Shown piece by piece: positions 60,396 to 64,000 of a DNA stretch of 64,000 bases. The stretch is from contig JBLIEQ010000022.1 in the NCBI GenBank assembly GCA_047633175.1, positions 3,024-67,023 of the forward strand, read 5' to 3'. How positions within the stretch are numbered: position 1 is the first letter of the stretch; every line of letters begins with the position of its first letter. A program made the translations under genes and the position numbers. The notes beneath the pieces are model-generated. The model was not told the origin of the DNA and ran no database searches. It saw only the letters and a program-made list of their open reading frames with translations. Origin of the DNA: Motiliproteus sp047633175. Its GTDB lineage: Bacteria; Pseudomonadota; Gammaproteobacteria; Pseudomonadales; Balneatricaceae.

Positions 60396-61763
60396 ATGGA
60401 GCTTTCAGCCCTTACCGCCCTATCTCCGGTCGATGGCCGTTACGGCAGTAAAACCGCATCCCTGCGTCCGATTGTCAGCGAATACGGCTTGATCCGCTTT
60501 CGTGTCGAGGTAGAGATTCGCTGGTTGCAACAGCTGGCCAACAACCCACAGATCACCGAAGTACCGGCGTTTAGCACCGACGCCAACCGCGTCCTCGACC
60601 TGATCGTCAGCGACTTTTCTGAAGCGCATGCGCTGCGGGTTAAGGCGATCGAGAGCACCACCAACCATGACGTTAAGGCGGTCGAGTACTTTATCAAGGA
60701 ACAGTTCGAGGGCAACGCCGAGCTGCAGGCGATCAGCGAATTCGTCCACTTCGCCTGTACCTCCGAAGATATCAACAACCTCTCCCATGCCCTGATGCTG
60801 CGTACCGCACTCGATGATGTGGTCAAGGTGCAGATGCAGCAGGTGATCGATGCCATCGCAGGCCTGGCGCATGACTTTGCGGAGCAGCCGATGCTGTCCC
60901 GCACCCACGGCCAGACCGCCTCCCCGACCACCCTGGGCAAAGAGATGGCCAACGTCGTCGCCCGTCTGCGGCGTCAACTGGCGCAGATCGACAGGGTCGA
61001 GCTGCTGGGTAAGATCAATGGTGCCGTGGGTAACTACAACGCCCACCTGTCGGCCTACCCGGATATCGACTGGCAGAACTGCGCCGAGCAGTTTGTCACC
61101 GGCCTGGGACTGACCTGGAACCCCTACACCACCCAGATCGAACCCCACGATTACATCGCCGAGCTGTTCGATGCCGTGGCGCGCTTTAATACCATCCTGA
61201 TCGACTTCGATCGGGATATCTGGGGCTATGTCTCCCTGGGTTACTTTAAGCAGCGCACCATCGCCGGCGAAGTGGGTTCTTCCACCATGCCGCACAAGGT
61301 CAACCCGATCGACTTTGAGAATTCCGAAGGCAACCTGGGGATCGCCAACGCGATCATGGCCCACCTGGCCACCAAGCTGCCGATCTCACGCTGGCAGCGC
61401 GACCTGACCGACTCCACGGTGCTGCGTAACTTGGGTGTCGGTTTTGGCCAGAGCCTGATCGCTTACCAGTCCACGCTTAAGGGGATCAGCAAGCTGCAAC
61501 TCAACGCCGAGCGGATCGATGCCGATCTGGATAACAGCTGGGAAGTCCTGGCCGAACCTATTCAGACCATCATGCGTCGCTACGGTATCGACGAGCCCTA
61601 TGAGAAGCTCAAGGCCCTGACCCGCGGCAACACCATCACCCGGGAAATCCTGGCAGCCTTCGTCGAGCCCTTGGAACTGCCCGAACACGCCAAGCAGGCC
61701 ATCCGCGACCTGACGCCGCAGAACTACATCGGTAATGCGGTAGCCCAGGCCAAAGCGATCTGA
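60396..61763 (+). CDS. purB: Adenylosuccinate lyase
   Basis: PurB catalyses two steps of purine synthesis: SAICAR to AICAR and adenylosuccinate to AMP. The 455-residue protein follows the E. coli type: ALTALSPVDGRYGSKTASLR, HFACTSEDINNLSHALML, SRTHGQTASPTTLGKE (catalytic His) and the flexible signature loop GSSTMPHKVNPIDFENSEGN. ATG 60396 (MELSALTAL) is preferred to GTG 60390; AAGAGAG lies upstream. It is a single-gene transcript ending at a strong terminator. Confidence 0.97.
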   Translation: MELSALTALSPVDGRYGSKTASLRPIVSEYGLIRFRVEVEIRWLQQLANNPQITEVPAFSTDANRVLDLIVSDFSEAHALRVKAIESTTNHDVKAVEYFIKEQFEGNAELQAISEFVHFACTSEDINNLSHALMLRTALDDVVKVQMQQVIDAIAGLAHDFAEQPMLSRTHGQTASPTTLGKEMANVVARLRRQLAQIDRVELLGKINGAVGNYNAHLSAYPDIDWQNCAEQFVTGLGLTWNPYTTQIEPHDYIAELFDAVARFNTILIDFDRDIWGYVSLGYFKQRTIAGEVGSSTMPHKVNPIDFENSEGNLGIANAIMAHLATKLPISRWQRDLTDSTVLRNLGVGFGQSLIAYQSTLKGISKLQLNAERIDADLDNSWEVLAEPIQTIMRRYGIDEPYEKLKALTRGNTITREILAAFVEPLELPEHAKQAIRDLTPQNYIGNAVAQAKAI

Positions 61764-61798
61764 GTCGTTTGGTAGCCTTGCAGCACGCTCGATAGGAT

Positions 61799-61830
61799 CA
61801 AAAACGGAACGCCATGGCGTTCCGTTTTTT
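61799..61830 (+). terminator. purB: Rho-independent terminator of purB
   Basis: A perfect stem AAAAACGGAACGCC/GGCGTTCCGTTTTT (61800-61829) with a two-base centre is followed by T, directly downstream of purB. Confidence 0.93.
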
Positions 61831-61868
61831 ATACAGGCTACGCCTGCGTTAGCTGTAGATATTTGATC

Positions 61869-62067
61869 GTGGGAGCCTGTTTCCCCTGTGGGAGCCTGCC
61901 TCCCCTGTGGGAGCCTGCCTTCCCTGTGGGAGCCTGCCTCCCCTGTGGGAGCCTGCCTTCCCTGTGGGAGCCTGCCTCCCCTGTGGGAGCCTGCCTTCCC
62001 TGTGGGAGCCTGCCTTCCCTGTGGGAGCCTGCCTCCCCTGTGGGAGACTGCCTGCAGGCGATCTTTT
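61869..62067. repeat. 19-bp tandem array ending in a REP unit
   Basis: Nine 19-bp units of GTGGGAGCCTGCCTCCCCT (or the CCTTCCCT variant) run from 61869 to 62039, followed by a tenth unit that continues as the full REP-like sequence GACTGCCTGCAGGCGATC (62040-62067). Units 2 to 7 alternate between the two variants, suggesting growth by a 38-bp double unit. Each unit can form a small hairpin. Confidence 0.93.
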
Positions 62068-62104
62068 CAGCAGCAGCAAAGGATCAAAAGACTAAAAGAT
62101 CGCC
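62057..62104. repeat. REPIN: inverted pair of REP units
   Basis: GGCGATCTTTT (62057-62067) and AAAAGATCGCC (62094-62104) are perfect 11-bp inverted repeats; the right arm continues into a reversed REP-like sequence. This is the doublet form typical of REPIN elements. No REP-associated transposase gene is in the window. Confidence 0.75.
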
Positions 62105-62228
62105 GGGAGGCCTGCGATCACAGGGTTGTGCTTTTGTTGATTGGTGTTTTGTGGGTAGAGAGTAGCCCGACGCTGGCTGCTCCTCGGCAGCCTTGTCGGA
62201 ATTAAGTCAATTAATGGACCAGAACTTT

Positions 62229-62258
62229 CCACTTATGTGAAATGTAAGGCCTGACCCC
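62229..62258. repeat. Diverged REP-head sequence
   Basis: GTGAAATGTAAGGCCTGACCCC is the reverse of the GGGGTCAGG.. head seen at 5445-5462, with several differences. It belongs to a REP class frequent in gammaproteobacterial intergenic regions. Confidence 0.5.
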
Positions 62259-62350
62259 GGGCTTCTGAGCAGACGCCGCAGCGGGCGGTAGCCTATATCA
62301 AGCGCTGGCGCTCCTGGGCCGGCGCCGGGTTGAGTACCGTCGCGGTACGC

Positions 62351-64000
62351 CTATACGAGCCCCTGAGAGGTTAGGGTATTGCCGGGGATGCTGTTGGCGA
62401 ATAGGTCCGCTCCGGCTCCGCTGTCTAAACCAATATCGTGCAACCTCCGCGTCCACAGATCTGCCCAATTATTCGCGCGGCCCGGTGACCGATGGAATCC
62501 GCCCCCTGGTCTCAACGACGCGGCCACCGTGACGTTGTATCGCCCTCCGTTGGGGCTCCCTCCGCTTGAACCCCACAATATCTGGTAACTATAATTACCT
62601 CCTCCGTCCTCGGCTTCTACTACCCCGCGCCCGCTTGGCCCCTTCACCGAACTTCCGTCCCCCACCAGAATCACCCTGTCATCATCGCCCAACCTATCCG
62701 CGTGCTTCCATTTACCCCAACTAGCATCGTTATCAGCTCCGCTCTGCCAGGTCGTATGCAGCGCCGCGCTATCGGAATCCACCATTATATAGATCGTGTA
62801 TTCAGTATTGGTCTCGAAGGTACGATCCGCGCCGCTTCCACCGTTGTGGCTTGAGCTGACCCCGTGCACCAGGTCGAACACGACGATGCTACTATCGCCC
62901 CCAAATGTTTCGACGGCCTGCACCGACCGGGCCGCGGCGGTATTGTTATTGCCGGCCGCGTCCTGGGCAACTCCGGAGGCCACATTGACGATCAGGTTGG
63001 CGGTGCTACCGTCAGGCGGCGTAACCACCAGGGTGTAGACACTGCTCCCATCCGCACCGCGAGCAAAGCTGCTGGCCTTGGTGCCGCCGGTGACACTGAC
63101 ATCCGCCACGGTAAAGTTGCTGACGGCTTCCGAGAAGGTGAAGGTATAGGTCACCGCGCCGGTTGCGGTACCGGCAGTGTTATCACTAATTGCGACGGTG
63201 GGGGCGGTATGATCAACAGTGGCACTGTTTGCCGAGACCTCACTGAGATTACCTGCCGCATCGACCGTATAGAGCACGTAGTCGCCTTCATCCAGCCCGG
63301 TCATGCTGATAGCGGTATCGGTATCGGCGGCCGTTATTGCAACGTTGTTACGCTGGCTGTCATCGGCACCGAGAATATCCGCCAGACTCGTCACAGCCAC
63401 CGTGCTTTTCACCAGGTAAGCCGTACCGACCTCGCTGCTCTGGGCTTTCGTGCTCGTGCTATTGAGTGTGGCGGTGGGGGCGGTGGTATCGACTGTAAAG
63501 TCATGCGCACCGCTGGCCACACTCACATTACCGACTTCATCGGTCTGGGTGGCGGCGACCGTTTCGGCTCCTTCACCCATCGCGCTCACCTCGGCATCGG
63601 TGACCGCAACGCTCCAGTTACCCGTGCCGCCTACCAGGGCGCTGTTGCCGCCCGCTAAGGTGATCCCGTTGCCGAAGACCAGGTTAACCGTCGCCCCTGC
63701 CTCCCCTGTCCCGGTAATACTAATGCCGCCCGCCGCCTCGTCATCATTGACGACATTATCGATGGCGATGGCATTGATGCTGGGCGCCAGGGCCTGGGTG
63801 TCGACCACGAAGGTCGCATCAACGGACGCACTCTCATTACCGGCGTCATCGGTCTGGGTGGCGGTGATCGTCTCGCTACCTTCACCCATATTGGTGATAT
63901 CGGCATCGTCGACCGCTACGGTCCAGTCACCATTGCTGTCGACCAGGGCGGTGTTGCCGCCGGTCAGGCCGGTGGTGCTGTCGAAGCTGAGCGTAACCGT
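62351..64000 (-). CDS. Large Ig-repeat surface protein/adhesin (C-terminal part, partial)
   Basis: The frame is open to the right edge, so only the last 550 residues are seen. The first part has bacterial Ig-like repeats of about 100 residues (for example TGTGEAGATVNL, GNWSVAVTDAEV, ETVAATQTDEVGN), then two diverged repeats (TAPTVAISDNTAGTATGAV). The last 180 residues are a different, Gly/Ser-rich domain (VVFDLVHGVSSSHNGGSG, GDDDRVILVGDGSS, GRYNVTVAASLRPGGG) that I cannot assign. Such proteins are usually exported by type I secretion and mediate adhesion or biofilm formation. No RTX nonapeptides are visible. Confidence 0.8.
   Translation of the reverse strand, partial: TVTLSFDSTTGLTGGNTALVDSNGDWTVAVDDADITNMGEGSETITATQTDDAGNESASVDATFVVDTQALAPSINAIAIDNVVNDDEAAGGISITGTGEAGATVNLVFGNGITLAGGNSALVGGTGNWSVAVTDAEVSAMGEGAETVAATQTDEVGNVSVASGAHDFTVDTTAPTATLNSTSTKAQSSEVGTAYLVKSTVAVTSLADILGADDSQRNNVAITAADTDTAISMTGLDEGDYVLYTVDAAGNLSEVSANSATVDHTAPTVAISDNTAGTATGAVTYTFTFSEAVSNFTVADVSVTGGTKASSFARGADGSSVYTLVVTPPDGSTANLIVNVASGVAQDAAGNNNTAAARSVQAVETFGGDSSIVVFDLVHGVSSSHNGGSGADRTFETNTEYTIYIMVDSDSAALHTTWQSGADNDASWGKWKHADRLGDDDRVILVGDGSSVKGPSGRGVVEAEDGGGNYSYQILWGSSGGSPNGGRYNVTVAASLRPGGGFHRSPGRANNWADLWTRRLHDIGLDSGAGADLFANSIPGNTLTSQGLV

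Noticed and set aside
61869..62039. Resemblance of the 19-bp array to a CRISPR
   Set aside because: There are no unique spacers, units are contiguous and no cas gene is present.
61849..62205. Open frames on both strands across the 19-bp array encoding repeated SHREGRLPQ or WEPASPVGA peptides
   Set aside because: A 19-bp repeat without stop codons keeps all frames open automatically. The peptides are a by-product of the DNA repeat and have no start signals.

Overview
The window looks like chromosome of a marine, Oceanospirillales-like gammaproteobacterium. The pointers are a complete C-P lyase (phosphonate) operon, LolCD, FadE, TmcA, RpoS, a GacA/UvrY-type regulator, SelD with MnmH, a phasin (so probably polyhydroxyalkanoate storage), OmpW with an FNR-type promoter, and many short REP/REPIN-like repeats. 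Genus cannot be fixed from the sequence alone. No rRNA, tRNA, CRISPR array, prophage or complete insertion sequence was seen.

Layout. 1-215: 5' end of a small exported protein (minus strand). 820-5186: TPP-riboswitch-controlled thiamin pyrimidine salvage operon thiD-thiZ-thiX-thiY-tenA. 5574-16472: phosphonate regulon phnCDE-F-GHIJKLMNP behind a PhoB-like operator, with a second HutC/PhnF-type palindrome just before phnF. 16630-19231: YegP-like protein, then a two-gene minus-strand unit made of a carboxypeptidase-regulatory-domain protein and a trypsin-like protease with a long acidic N-terminus. 19873-25314: HAD phosphatase with a PhnA-like zinc protein, a solitary RpoS-type sigma factor, ComEC and a DUF2062 protein. 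25428-29948: lolD and lolC with a curious 104-bp duplication between them, a MITE-like element, a PilZ protein, a Tus-like replication-terminus protein and two small genes. 29943-36301: glycerophosphodiester phosphodiesterase, tmcA, a LuxR-type response regulator, two unknown genes flanking MITE-like repeats, and a KfrA-like protein. 36430-40922: helicase IV (HelD), a small unknown protein and OmpW. 41225-47171: a leader with strong RNA stem-loops followed by NAD-dependent molybdenum formate dehydrogenase fdsGBA and fdhD. 47317-51661: a tiny lipoprotein, a P-type ATPase with eukaryote-like type IIC motifs, a DUF211/VIT-like pair and a phasin. 51970-61763: TVP38-flavoprotein fusion, DUF2889 protein, mnmH-selD, fadE and purB. 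61869-62104: 19-bp tandem array ending in a REPIN. 62351-64000: C-terminal part of a large Ig-repeat surface protein.

How the genes work together. The thi genes import and repair the thiamin pyrimidine under TPP control. The phn genes import phosphonates and break the C-P bond, probably under both phosphate control (PhoB) and PhnF. The fds genes oxidise formate to CO2 with NAD+; the catalytic ligand is Cys, so the nearby selD most plausibly serves MnmH-dependent 2-selenouridine in tRNA rather than selenocysteine.

The most interesting unexplained signals are the stem-loop leader upstream of fdsG, the 104-bp lolC/lolD duplication that creates a 35-codon coupled mini-gene, the inverted-repeat element families, in-frame short-repeat expansions in phnI, phnP and selD, and the protease two-gene unit.
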